In this document: piece after piece, positions 26,887 to 34,252 of the stretch
Layout of the letters: every line of letters begins with the position of its first letter
Numbering within the stretch: position 1 is the first letter of the stretch
Assembly (NCBI GenBank): GCA_910575585.1
Contig: CAJTGF010000046.1
Coordinates: 1 to 40,271, forward strand
Length of the DNA stretch: 40,271 bases
Direction: 5' to 3'
From: Clostridiaceae bacterium
Lineage (GTDB): Bacteria; Bacillota; Clostridia; Lachnospirales; Lachnospiraceae
Notes under the pieces: generated by a model
Databases searched by the model: none
What the model was told of the DNA's origin: nothing
The model's input: the letters and a program-made list of their open reading frames with translations, nothing else
Translations under genes and position numbers: made by a program

Positions 26887-27615
26887 TCAATCGATCAGCA
26901 GCTCATCCACCGTAACAAAATTATAGCCTTCCGCCGCAAGGGTGTCAATAACTTCCAGCGCTGCCTCCACGGACGCATCGTAGACGTCATGAAGCAGGAT
27001 GATGCTTCCGTCCTCCGCATGGCTCACAATATGGCGCACGATCCGGTTTTTATTCTGGGTCTTCCAGTCCAGAGGATCCACGTTCCACAGCACCACCCGC
27101 ATAGGGACCATCCCTTCCAGCTCCTCGCTCCAGGACCCGAAAGGAGGCCGGACATAGGCAGGCGTCTCGCCGGTTATGCTCTTTATCTTTTCATTGGTCC
27201 GGTTGATCTGATCGCATGCCTCCATGGTCCGCTCTCCGGTCAGCTGCATATGATTCTGGCTGTGATTGCCGATCAGATGGCCGTCCTCCTTCATCTGGCG
27301 GATAATGTCCTCATTGCCGTCGATATTTTGTCCGATCAGAAAAAATGTCACATGGACGCCCCGTTTTCGTAACCCCTCCAGAAGTTTTGGCGTATAAATT
27401 TTGTGAGGACCGTCATCAAACGTCAGAGCGATGCATTTCTCCTCTTTTGGCTCCGCGTTTTCCTTAAGGGCGCTGACCGCAGCCCCAGGGTATTGTCCCA
27501 TACCGGCGGCCAGGTTTGTTCCCGCAAAAAAATCCGCTGTCAGAAACAGTCCTGCCAGCCCCCACGCAAACAATGCCATCTTCCCTTTAAAACCTGTTTT
27601 ATTCCCAACAGCCAC
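26887..27615 (-). CDS. Polysaccharide deacetylase (NodB domain)
   Basis: The product is ~242 aa from the GTG at 27615. The longer frame to 27741 crosses AT-rich promoter-like sequence (27650-27690) and lacks an RBS. An N-terminal membrane anchor (MALFAWGLAGLFLTADFF) is followed by the NodB motifs: TFDDGP (catalytic base Asp), HLIGNHSQNH (metal His pair), RPPFGSW, and VDPLDW. Its ending at IILLHD ... is normal. Such enzymes deacetylate peptidoglycan or wall GlcNAc. The substrate here is not determined. The exact start is uncertain. Confidence 0.85.
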   Translation of the reverse strand: MAVGNKTGFKGKMALFAWGLAGLFLTADFFAGTNLAAGMGQYPGAAVSALKENAEPKEEKCIALTFDDGPHKIYTPKLLEGLRKRGVHVTFFLIGQNIDGNEDIIRQMKEDGHLIGNHSQNHMQLTGERTMEACDQINRTNEKIKSITGETPAYVRPPFGSWSEELEGMVPMRVVLWNVDPLDWKTQNKNRIVRHIVSHAEDGSIILLHDVYDASVEAALEVIDTLAAEGYNFVTVDELLID

Positions 27616-27781
27616 CCTACCACCCTGCCTGCAGTCCGCAATTAACGTATTATATGTTTTATATTCTGATTTTAATCCTCTTTCACAAAAATAAAGGCGG
27701 CAAAGGGGATCTGCAACATGCCGCAGTACCCTTCGCCGCATTTATGGGGTATTCGCTGTTCATTCTGGTTTCGGACAGCCT

Positions 27782-27805
27782 CGGGGCCAGGCACCCCTGG
27801 CCCCG
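27782..27805. terminator. GC-rich hairpin after uxaB
   Basis: CGGGGCCAGG-CACC-CCTGGCCCCG is a perfect 10-bp stem 16 bases past the uxaB stop. There is no T-tract on the minus strand, so it may be a Rho-assisted terminator or RNA 3' end stabiliser. Confidence 0.5.
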
Positions 27806-27820
27806 GTTATTGGTTTCGGA

Positions 27821-29155
27821 TCAGCTTAACACTGCGTCATAGGCTTTGCCCATGCCTTCCTTTTGGATCAGGTCGTACCACTTGGACACCTCTGGAAGCA
27901 GATCGCCCAGATCCTGGCCCCAGTACTCGCTCTTAGCCAAGATCTCCTCAACGGAAGCAGATTTCATAAATTTCATGATGTCCTCCCCGTCATTGGCCGC
28001 GTCGGTGCGGTAGAAGGCAATCAAAGCCGCCAGGGAGAAGGTCAGCCCCTGGGGATATCTGCCAAAGGCTTCTTTGTACTCCAGGATGGTGGGAAGCACC
28101 CTTGCCTTGAACTTGGACACGGAGTTTAAGGCAATGGACAGCAGCAGATGCTTGATAAAAGGATTGGAAAACCGTTCCAGCACAGCGGCGCCAAACCTGC
28201 GGTTATCTTCATTGTCGCCGATGGTGGGAATGATCTCATCAAAAATACATTTTTTCAGGAGAGCAGATACTTTCTCGTCTTTCAGGCACTGTCCCACAGT
28301 CTCCAGCCCATAGAGATGGGCTGCCAGCACCATGGAGGTGTGGGCGCCGTTTAAGATCCGCACTTTCCTCTTCTTGTACGGATCCACATTATCCGTCCAT
28401 ATCACGTTAAATCCGGCTTTCTGCAGGGGAAGCTCATCCTCATGGCTGCCCTCGATCACCCACAGATGGAAGATCTCCGCAGTGTCCATCATATTATCCG
28501 TCTCGCCCACCCGCCTGCACAGAGCCTCGTGCTCATCTCTGGGGAATCCGGTTACGATACGGTCTACCAGTGTGGAGCAGAAATCGTTGTCCTCTTTCAG
28601 CCACGTTTTAAACTCCTCCCCAAGCTGCCACAGATCCGCGTACTTAAGACAGCACTTCTCCAGTTCTTCTCCGTTGTGGTCGATCAGCTCACAGGACAAG
28701 ATGATAAATCCTTTTAATCCCAGTTTATATCTCTTATACAGCAGCTGGGTCAGCTTACCAGGGAAGCTTTTGGCAGGGGCGTCGTCAAATCTGTTGTCCG
28801 GCGCAAACTCAATGCCGGCTTCCGTGGTATTGGACACGATAAAACGGAAATCAGGATCTTCTGCCAAAGCCATGTAACCTTCGCTGTCTGTATAAGGGTT
28901 CACACACCGGGAGATCACATTGATATGGGTGTGTTCGTCCACCACCTGGCCGTTGTCGATCCCTCTTAAAAACAGGTTGTACTCACAGCCCTGCTTTTCA
29001 AGCATCTCACACATTCCCCGCTCAATAGGCTGCACCACCACAACGGACCCCTCAAACAGTCCCTGGTCTCTCAGCTTCTGAAAAAAGTAATCAACAAACC
29101 CTCTCAGAAAACCGCCTTCACCAAACTGGATCACTGTTTCTTTTACCTTGCTCAT
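27821..29155 (-). CDS. uxaB: Tagaturonate reductase (altronate oxidoreductase)
   Basis: The 444-aa mannitol-dehydrogenase-family enzyme reduces tagaturonate to altronate with NADH in galacturonate use. It has an N-terminal Rossmann start (VIQFGEGGFLRGFVDYF), VSNTTEAGIEF, and the catalytic-region KVRILNGAHTSMVLAAHLYG typical of UxaB/UxuB enzymes. It is alone here; other uronate genes must be elsewhere. The RBS is GGAGG. Its promoter is flanked by two LacI/CcpA-type operators, fitting carbon control. Fructuronate reductase is the alternative, but this N-terminus suits UxaB better. Confidence 0.88.
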   Translation of the reverse strand: MSKVKETVIQFGEGGFLRGFVDYFFQKLRDQGLFEGSVVVVQPIERGMCEMLEKQGCEYNLFLRGIDNGQVVDEHTHINVISRCVNPYTDSEGYMALAEDPDFRFIVSNTTEAGIEFAPDNRFDDAPAKSFPGKLTQLLYKRYKLGLKGFIILSCELIDHNGEELEKCCLKYADLWQLGEEFKTWLKEDNDFCSTLVDRIVTGFPRDEHEALCRRVGETDNMMDTAEIFHLWVIEGSHEDELPLQKAGFNVIWTDNVDPYKKRKVRILNGAHTSMVLAAHLYGLETVGQCLKDEKVSALLKKCIFDEIIPTIGDNEDNRRFGAAVLERFSNPFIKHLLLSIALNSVSKFKARVLPTILEYKEAFGRYPQGLTFSLAALIAFYRTDAANDGEDIMKFMKSASVEEILAKSEYWGQDLGDLLPEVSKWYDLIQKEGMGKAYDAVLS

Positions 29156-29184
29156 CGCCTGCGAACCTCCATAAATAGTTTATT

Positions 29185-29198
29185 TGTAAGCACTTACA
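29185..29198. promoter_or_regulatory. LacI-family operator downstream of the uxaB start point
   Basis: TGTAAGCACTTACA is a perfect 14-bp palindrome with the central GC of LacI/GalR sites, inside the transcribed leader of uxaB (about +8 to +21). It fits a repressor or cre site. Confidence 0.7.
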
Positions 29199-29212
29199 TT
29201 TTCTTTATCCTT

Positions 29213-29241
29213 ACTATACAACATTTATTTCCACTTTGCAA
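29213..29241 (-). promoter_or_regulatory. uxaB promoter
   Basis: Minus strand: TTGCAA (29236-29241), 17 bases, TATAGT (29213-29218). It lies between the two operators. Confidence 0.75.
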
Positions 29242-29249
29242 GTATTTTT

Positions 29250-29265
29250 ATGAAAGCGCTTACAT
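29250..29265. promoter_or_regulatory. CcpA-type cre site upstream of the uxaB -35
   Basis: ATGAAAGCGCTTACAT fits the cre consensus WTGNAANCGNWNNCAW at every fixed position. Shared half-sites with the downstream palindrome suggest one protein or related proteins bind both. Confidence 0.7.
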
Positions 29266-29310
29266 ATTTGCAGTTCCCCTATGATTGTGAAAATTTTTTC
29301 CATTCCGCTC

Positions 29311-29339
29311 TTGACATTTTCCCTTTGTAGTGCTATAGT
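29311..29339 (+). promoter_or_regulatory. Promoter of the cold-shock gene
   Basis: TTGACA (29311-29316), 17 bases, TATAGT (29334-29339). It predicts a ~118-nt leader before the csp ATG. Confidence 0.8.
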
Positions 29340-29367
29340 AAGTATGTATTTCGAATGAGCTCTTGAT

Positions 29368-29425
29368 TCACATATTTTTGTAAGTCATTTGTCATCAAAT
29401 GATTTACAAAAATATGTGATTTTTT
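29368..29425 (+). promoter_or_regulatory. 24-bp terminator-like hairpin in the csp leader
   Basis: 29368-29391 pairs with 29396-29419 over 24 positions with one G-U and a TCAT loop, followed by six T. It lies between the promoter and the RBS (AGGAGG, 29451-29456). It could be an attenuator or temperature-dependent RNA element. Confidence 0.8.
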
Positions 29426-29463
29426 GTTTATTTAAAATGCAATAATATAAAGGAGGTACCATC

Positions 29464-29670
29464 ATGAATAAAGGTACAGTTAAGTGGTTCAATGCAACAA
29501 AAGGTTATGGCTTCATTACAAACGACGAGACTGGGGAAGAAGTATTCGTTCATTTTTCCGGTATCGTGGCAGACGGCTACAAGACTCTCGAAGATGGTCA
29601 GAAAGTGACCTTTGACATGGCAGAGGGTAACCGGGGAATGCAGGCAGTGAATGTCTGTGTCGTAAAGTAG
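29464..29670 (+). CDS. csp: Cold-shock domain protein
   Basis: This 68-aa single OB-fold RNA/DNA-binding protein has RNP1 KGYGFI and RNP2 VFVHF motifs, plus [11 protein letters not shown] and the ending VCVVK. It melts RNA structure as an RNA chaperone. The RBS AAAGGAGG is 7 bases before the ATG. It is monocistronic, with a structured leader and its own terminator. Confidence 0.95.
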   Translation: MNKGTVKWFNATKGYGFITNDETGEEVFVHFSGIVADGYKTLEDGQKVTFDMAEGNRGMQAVNVCVVK

Positions 29671-29741
29671 TCAAGCTTCACGCAACACATGTTTCAAAAG
29701 CAATTCAGTTTCAGGAACTCGATTATATGGTAATAGAAAAA

Positions 29742-29776
29742 GCGGATATCCGAAAGGGTATCCGCCTTTTTTATTT
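29742..29776 (+). terminator. Terminator of the csp gene
   Basis: GCGGATATCC-GAAA-GGGTATCCGC stem with GAAA loop, then CTTTTTTATTT. Confidence 0.9.
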
Positions 29777-29793
29777 AATATTTAACCTTGTAA

Positions 29794-29832
29794 TAAAAAA
29801 AGATCCCGGAAACCGATAAGGATTCCGAGATC
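29794..29832 (-). terminator. Terminator of rplL
   Basis: Minus strand GATCTCGGAA (29823-29832) pairs with TTCCGGGATC (29802-29811, one mismatch), then TTTTTTTATT. Confidence 0.88.
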
Positions 29833-29850
29833 CGAAAGAACTGCAATAAA

Positions 29851-30225
29851 TTACTTCAAAGTAACCTTTGCGCCCTCTGCCTCCAGCTTGGTCTTTAACT
29901 CCTCTGCCTCTTCCTTGGAAACGCCGGTCTTTACTGCCTTTGGCGCGCTGTCTACAACTTCCTTTGCTTCCTTTAAGCCAAGGCCGGTAGCCTCACGCAC
30001 AACCTTGATAACCTTAACCTTGTTAGGACCAACATCAGTCAGTTCTACGTCGAACTCGGTCTTCTCTTCCTCAGCCGGGCCTGCTGCGCCTGCTGCTGCA
30101 ACTACAACGCCTGCTGCCGCGGATACGCCGAACTCTTCCTCGCATGCTTTTACTAATTCGTTAAGCTCTAATACAGATAACTCTTTGATAGCTTCGATAA
30201 ACTCTGCAGTTGTCAACTTTGCCAT
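29851..30225 (-). CDS. rplL: 50S ribosomal protein L7/L12
   Basis: The 124-aa stalk protein has an N-terminal dimerisation region ([17 protein letters not shown]), an Ala-rich hinge ([18 protein letters not shown]), and a C-terminal factor-binding domain ([22 protein letters not shown]). It sits downstream of rplJ in the same unit. The RBS is GGAGG. Confidence 0.96.
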   Translation of the reverse strand: MAKLTTAEFIEAIKELSVLELNELVKACEEEFGVSAAAGVVVAAAGAAGPAEEEKTEFDVELTDVGPNKVKVIKVVREATGLGLKEAKEVVDSAPKAVKTGVSKEEAEELKTKLEAEGAKVTLK

Positions 30226-30294
30226 GATAAAATACCTCCGTGTATGATTTTTTGATTTCTTTGTTTTTCTGTTTGATGAAGTTGGTTTTGGAGA

Positions 30295-30786
30295 TTACGC
30301 TTCTGCCTTTGACTCCGCGATCTGGTTCAGAACACGGGCCAGGTTGGTGATCGGAGACTGGATGCTTCCAAGGAGCTTTCCAAGAAGTTCCTCTCTGGAC
30401 GGGATCGTGGCGATAACCTGCATCCCCTTCGCGTCGTAATACGAATCCTCCACAATACCACCTTTGATCTCCAGCTTCGGAGCTGTCTTAGCGAAATTCG
30501 CAATGATCCTAGCCGGCGCCGTAGCGTCTGTCTTGGATACGGCCAGAGCCGTAGGTCCTTCCAGATTAGGCTCCAGAGCTTCAAATGGTGTGCCTTTGGC
30601 TGCAAACCGGATCATCGTGTTCTTGTACACTTTGTAGGTGATCCCGGCTTCTCTTAACTGCTTACGCAGAACTGTGTCCTGCTCAACAGTCAGTCCGCGG
30701 TAATCAACTACTACGGCAGTCTGCGCACCGTCAAAAAGTTCGGAAATCTCAGCAATTACCGGCTGCTTTAATTCAACTTTTGCCAT
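30295..30786 (-). CDS. rplJ: 50S ribosomal protein L10
   Basis: The 163-aa protein anchors L7/L12 dimers to 23S rRNA (VVVDYRGLTVEQDTVLRKQLREA). AAGGAGG precedes the ATG. It is regulated by the L10 leader just upstream. Confidence 0.95.
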   Translation of the reverse strand: MAKVELKQPVIAEISELFDGAQTAVVVDYRGLTVEQDTVLRKQLREAGITYKVYKNTMIRFAAKGTPFEALEPNLEGPTALAVSKTDATAPARIIANFAKTAPKLEIKGGIVEDSYYDAKGMQVIATIPSREELLGKLLGSIQSPITNLARVLNQIAESKAEA

Positions 30787-30814
30787 GAATGATCTACCTC
30801 CTTATTTTATTCCT

Positions 30815-31019
30815 TGTATTGAGGTCCGAATAAATGTAATCAAAAAAGCCTCTCTGCCACAGACAGAGAGGCCACAAAATCACGGTTCTGGATCTTGTAC
30901 ATATCCCTCGGCAGGCGGTTGCCCTTTATGTCCCGCGGGACACCTGCTGTCTTCGGCAATCAATACTGGGTAATGCAGCTGATCCGAAAGGACTGCTGCA
31001 TGAAAGCACGCAAGCGCGC
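30815..31019 (-). ncRNA. L10 ribosomal-protein leader with attenuator
   Basis: About 200 nt of leader RNA between promoter and rplJ. It holds the L10-leader-like segment (read on the minus strand) GAAGACAGCAGGTG ... GCAACCGCCTGCCGAGG, and ends with a perfect terminator GCCTCTCTG-N7-CAGAGAGGC-TTTTTT (30842-30872). In Firmicutes such leaders bind L10(L12)4 to control read-through. Assignment is by position and motif. Confidence 0.8.
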
Positions 31020-31025
31020 TTTCAC

Positions 31026-31055
31026 AATATAACATAAATCTATAGGGATTGTCAA
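31026..31055 (-). promoter_or_regulatory. Promoter of the rplJ-rplL unit
   Basis: Minus strand TTGACA (31050-31055), 18 bases, TATATT (31026-31031). The transcript starts near the hairpin GAAAGCGCGCTTGCGTGCTTTC. Confidence 0.75.
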
Positions 31056-31082
31056 CAAAAAAGTAAAACCTTTATTCCCTCA

Positions 31083-31778
31083 TCAGCCCATAAGCTTGGC
31101 TACATTAAGCTTTACGCCTGGTCCCATGGTAGAGCTTAATGCCACGCTCTTAAGGTATACGCCCTTTAAGGTACTTGGTTTTGCCTTGATGATGGCATCC
31201 ATAAGCGTCTGGAAGTTGTCCGCCAACTGTTCTTCTGTGAAAGAAGCTTTTCCCACTGGCACGTGGATAATGTTGGTTCTGTCAAGTCTGTACTCAATCT
31301 TACCTGCTTTGATCTCGTTGATCGCTTTGGTCACATCCATGGTTACGGTTCCGGCTTTCGGGTTTGGCATAAGGCCCTTGGGACCCAGCACCCGGCCCAG
31401 ACGGCCTACAACGCCCATCATATCCGGTGTAGCTACAACAACGTCGAAATCCAGCCAGCCGTCGTTCTGGATCTTGGGGATCAGCTCCTCGGCTCCTACA
31501 TAGTCGGCTCCTGCCGCCTCCGCCTCGTCGGCCTTTGCTCCCTTGGCGAATACCAGGATCCTTACGGTCTTGCCGGTGCCGTGAGGCAAAACTACCGCTC
31601 CGCGGATCTGCTGATCCGCATGGCGTCCGTCACAGCCGGTCCTGATATGGACTTCAACAGTTTCGTCAAACTTTGCAGCTGCAGCCTTCTTCACCAGCGC
31701 AATAGCGTCTGCTGCATCATAAAGAGTAGCGCGGTCTACTAATTTGGCCGCCTCCACATATCTTTTTCCTTTTTTCAT
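31083..31778 (-). CDS. rplA: 50S ribosomal protein L1
   Basis: The 231-aa protein of the ribosomal L1 stalk is also a translational repressor of its own operon. The start [16 protein letters not shown] at 31778 is preferred: AGGAGG is 8 bases upstream, versus 2 bases for the ATG at 31784. The L1 signature [15 protein letters not shown] is present. A 23S-like L1 site lies just upstream. Confidence 0.94.
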   Translation of the reverse strand: MKKGKRYVEAAKLVDRATLYDAADAIALVKKAAAAKFDETVEVHIRTGCDGRHADQQIRGAVVLPHGTGKTVRILVFAKGAKADEAEAAGADYVGAEELIPKIQNDGWLDFDVVVATPDMMGVVGRLGRVLGPKGLMPNPKAGTVTMDVTKAINEIKAGKIEYRLDRTNIIHVPVGKASFTEEQLADNFQTLMDAIIKAKPSTLKGVYLKSVALSSTMGPGVKLNVAKLMG

Positions 31779-31793
31779 TTTCATAACCTCCTA

Positions 31794-31821
31794 GTGGTAT
31801 TGTCGGGGATTGCCCTCCCAC
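31794..31821 (-). promoter_or_regulatory. L1-binding-site mimic before rplA
   Basis: The minus-strand RNA would read GUGGGAGGGCAAUCCCCGACAAUACCAC. The GUGGGAG...AAUACCAC ends match the base of the L1-binding helix of 23S rRNA. It lies between rplK and rplA, ~15 nt before the L1 start region. Confidence 0.7.
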
Positions 31822-31839
31822 GGTCTTGGTGTGTCCGGT

Positions 31840-32265
31840 TTACTCTTCAACGGTGATTCCCATGCTTCTTGCAGTGCCTGCGATCATGCTCATGGCAGCC
31901 TCAAGGCTGGCAGCATTCAGATCCGGCATCTTAAGTTCCGCAATCTTCTGAAGCTCTGCCTTAGGAATGGAAGCTACCTTTGCCTTGTTAGGAGTGGCAG
32001 AACCGGATTTGATCTTGCAGGCTTTCTTAAGCAGCACTGCTGCCGGCGGAGTCTTTGTGATGAAGCTGAAGCTTCTGTCCGCGTATACGGTGATCACTAC
32101 GGGAATGATCATGTCGCCCTGGTCGGCAGTCCTTGCGTTGAACTCCTTAGTGAACTGAACGATATTAACGCCGTGCTGTCCAAGAGCCGGACCTACTGGC
32201 GGAGCCGGTGTAGCCTTTCCAGCCGGAATCTGCAATTTAATATAACCTGTTACTTTCTTTGCCAT
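31840..32265 (-). CDS. rplK: 50S ribosomal protein L11
   Basis: The 141-aa protein of the GTPase-associated centre. The start [18 protein letters not shown] at 32265 is fixed by AGGAGG 9 bases upstream. The 17 extra upstream codons in the longer frame are leader sequence that includes the L1-site mimic. Confidence 0.95.
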   Translation of the reverse strand: MAKKVTGYIKLQIPAGKATPAPPVGPALGQHGVNIVQFTKEFNARTADQGDMIIPVVITVYADRSFSFITKTPPAAVLLKKACKIKSGSATPNKAKVASIPKAELQKIAELKMPDLNAASLEAAMSMIAGTARSMGITVEE

Positions 32266-32287
32266 AATTAGGCACCTCCTAAATAAT

Positions 32288-32316
32288 GTGGTATTGTCGG
32301 GGGATGTCCCTCCCAC
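32288..32316 (-). promoter_or_regulatory. L1-binding-site mimic before rplK
   Basis: Minus strand GUGGGAGGGACAUCCCCCGACAAUACCAC, nearly the same as the element before rplA (one insertion and two changes). This is the classic position for L1 repression of the L11-L1 pair. Confidence 0.75.
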
Positions 32317-32329
32317 TTGCTGCTTTCAG

Positions 32330-32848
32330 TTACATCTTTTTCACTTCTTTAAAGCCAAGTTCTACCGGCGTTTCGCGTCCGACGAACATCTCAACGCTGA
32401 TGGTCACGGTCTTCTTCGTCTCGTTGATGGACTTGATCGCGCCGACTGTGTCTTTCCATGCGCCGGCGGTCACCACCACCATGTCGCCCACCTCAAAGTC
32501 AACCACCACCTCCGGGATCTTAAAGTTGAGACTGGCCATCTCCTCCACAGAGAGGGGGACCGGCTTGGAGCCGGGACCTACAAACCCGGTAACGCCGCGG
32601 GTGTTGCGCACCACGTACCAGGTGTCGTCGTTCATGACCATATTGATCAGCACATAGCCGGGAAACAGCTTCTTGTCCGCTGCCTTCTCCACGCCGTTCT
32701 TGATCTCCACCACTGCCTGCATGGGGACCGCCACCTCCAGGATCTGATCCTGCAGATTCCGGTTCTCAATGGTCTTTTCGATATCGACCTTTACCTTATT
32801 TTCATAGCCTGAATAGGTATGGACCACATACCAGTTTGCCTCTGCCAT
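32330..32848 (-). CDS. nusG: Transcription elongation/termination factor NusG
   Basis: The 172-aa protein has an N-terminal NGN domain (WYVVHTYSGYENKVK, GYVLINMVMNDDTW, RNTRGVTGFVG) and a C-terminal KOW domain (FEVGDMVVVTAGAWKDTVGAI). It is in the rpmG-secE-nusG-rplK-rplA order usual for bacteria. Confidence 0.96.
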   Translation of the reverse strand: MAEANWYVVHTYSGYENKVKVDIEKTIENRNLQDQILEVAVPMQAVVEIKNGVEKAADKKLFPGYVLINMVMNDDTWYVVRNTRGVTGFVGPGSKPVPLSVEEMASLNFKIPEVVVDFEVGDMVVVTAGAWKDTVGAIKSINETKKTVTISVEMFVGRETPVELGFKEVKKM

Positions 32849-32864
32849 ACGTTCACCTTTGCCC

Positions 32865-33065
32865 TTATAATAGAAAACTAAGACCGAACTTTATGATCAA
32901 ATCCAGAAGTGCAATGATCAAACCAAGAGCTACGGAACAGGCTACCACCACGGCGGTCTCCCTGCCCACAGCCTCCCTGGCAGGCCAGATAACTTTGCCA
33001 AACTCAGCTTTTAAACCTTTGAAAAAGCTTTTTTTCTCTTTCTCCTTACTTGCTGTTTCTGCCAT
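32865..33065 (-). CDS. secE: Preprotein translocase subunit SecE
   Basis: The 66-aa short Gram-positive form has a charged N-terminus, the conserved amphipathic FFKGLKAEFGKVIWPAREAV and a single membrane helix (VVVACSVALGLIIALLDLII). Confidence 0.94.
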   Translation of the reverse strand: MAETASKEKEKKSFFKGLKAEFGKVIWPAREAVGRETAVVVACSVALGLIIALLDLIIKFGLSFLL

Positions 33066-33091
33066 ATTTTCACATCCTTTACTAAGCCTGA

Positions 33092-33241
33092 TTACTTGGT
33101 TTCTTTGTGCAAAGTGTGTGTTTTGCAGAATCTGCAGTACTTTTTCGTCTCCATTCTGTCAGGATGGGTCTTCTTATCCTTCGTCATGTTATAATTGCGT
33201 TGCTTACATTCCGTACATGCCAGTGTGATCCTTGTGCGCAC
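33092..33241 (-). CDS. rpmG: 50S ribosomal protein L33
   Basis: The 49-aa protein ([18 protein letters not shown]..., ending HKETK) starts at GTG 33241 with GGAGG 8 bases upstream. Cys pairs CTEC and CRFC are present, so this is the zinc-binding form. It is short, upstream of secE as usual, and the first gene of the operon. Confidence 0.92.
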   Translation of the reverse strand: MRTRITLACTECKQRNYNMTKDKKTHPDRMETKKYCRFCKTHTLHKETK

Positions 33242-33348
33242 GACTTCCACCTCCACTTTCAAATTCGTTGTTTATGCGGTCTTTTCTTTCTGGACAAGAA
33301 TATTTTTGAGCATAAAAAAAAGACCTCTGTTCTTCCATTCGCTCTGTC

Positions 33349-33377
33349 ACTATATCATAGATGGGGGGAAACGTCAA
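33349..33377 (-). promoter_or_regulatory. Promoter of the rpmG-secE-nusG-rplK-rplA operon
   Basis: Minus strand TTGACG (33372-33377), 17 bases, TATAGT (33349-33354). The ~100-nt leader holds a long T run (33313-33321) before rpmG. Confidence 0.8.
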
Positions 33378-33414
33378 TAATTTTTTTCATTTGCCCTAAC
33401 TATTCTCCTATGCA

Positions 33415-33549
33415 CGTAACCGTTCAAGTAGGTCTGCGCGTTTACCGCGCTGACCGTACGAAAACGTAATGGCAGCAGGCTTTGGCCCCATCGCGAAGCG
33501 ATTTTCATGGCCGGATGCGTAACAGTTCAAGGGTTATCTGAACTGTTAC
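33415..33549. repeat. Short repeats around the comF 3' end
   Basis: ACGTAACCGTTCAAG at about 33417 resembles GCGTAACAGTTCAAG at 33517-33531. The latter is also one arm of a perfect dyad, GTAACAGTTCA (33519-33529) / TGAACTGTTAC (33539-33549), that contains the comF stop codon. The element looks like a partial intergenic repeat. No T-tract is present. Confidence 0.5.
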
Positions 33550-34252
33550 CTATGCACAGAGTCAGGCCGTACACCGTTTCCACCCCCATGGACTTTAGCG
33601 CTGTGGCACAGGATTCCAGCGTGCTCCCCGTGGTATAGATATCGTCTACAAGCAGAACGGTCTTCACTCCCCGGGGCAGCTGTCCCGGGACAAATGCCTG
33701 CTGCAGATTTTTAAGGCGCTCCGCCTGATTCAGCTGCTTTTGAGGCAGCGTCTTTTTTGCCCTCCTAAGCCCTTTGGCGCTTACGGGGATCCCCAGCTGC
33801 CTGCCCATGCGCCGGGCTAAAAGTTCCGCCTGATTAAACCCCCGGCTGCGCATGCGGGAGGGATGGATCGGCACCGGCACAATGGTATCCGGAGCGATCC
33901 TGCCGATCATTCCGGCAAATCTTACGCATACGGCCCGGCTGTAAAAGTCCAGGTATTCCCTCCTGCCTTTATATTTTATGGCTGACATGGAACGGCTGGC
34001 AGCGGCATTATAGTTAAGCAGAGCAAAATTCTGCCGAAAGGTCTTGGGATGCCTGGAGCAGTCATAACAGTACTCCATCCGCCCGCTCTCCACCTCTTTT
34101 CCGCACTTTTTGCACGCCGGCTGTCTTACCGGCGAAAGTTCCCCCACGCACCCGGGGCAGATAAGCTCCCCAAAAGGCTCCACAATATCCCCGCATACCG
34201 GACACCGGCGCGGGAAGAAAAGGCTGATGACGCTCTCTTTTATTCTATCCAA
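33527..34252 (-). CDS. comF: ComF-family phosphoribosyltransferase-like protein
   Basis: The 241-aa protein has N-terminal zinc-finger Cys pairs (CPVC, CPGC, CKKC, CYDC) followed by the PRTase fold with PRPP-binding motif VLLVDDIYTTGSTL (~205). The family supports DNA uptake and repair. Its start overlaps the recD2 end by 8 bases, so the two are coupled. The last codons lie inside a dyad repeat. Confidence 0.9.
   Translation of the reverse strand: MDRIKESVISLFFPRRCPVCGDIVEPFGELICPGCVGELSPVRQPACKKCGKEVESGRMEYCYDCSRHPKTFRQNFALLNYNAAASRSMSAIKYKGRREYLDFYSRAVCVRFAGMIGRIAPDTIVPVPIHPSRMRSRGFNQAELLARRMGRQLGIPVSAKGLRRAKKTLPQKQLNQAERLKNLQQAFVPGQLPRGVKTVLLVDDIYTTGSTLESCATALKSMGVETVYGLTLCIGNSSDNP

Noticed and set aside
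29890-32800. Long plus-strand ORFs opposite the ribosomal protein genes
   Set aside because: They are shadows of well-recognised minus-strand genes and have no translation signals.
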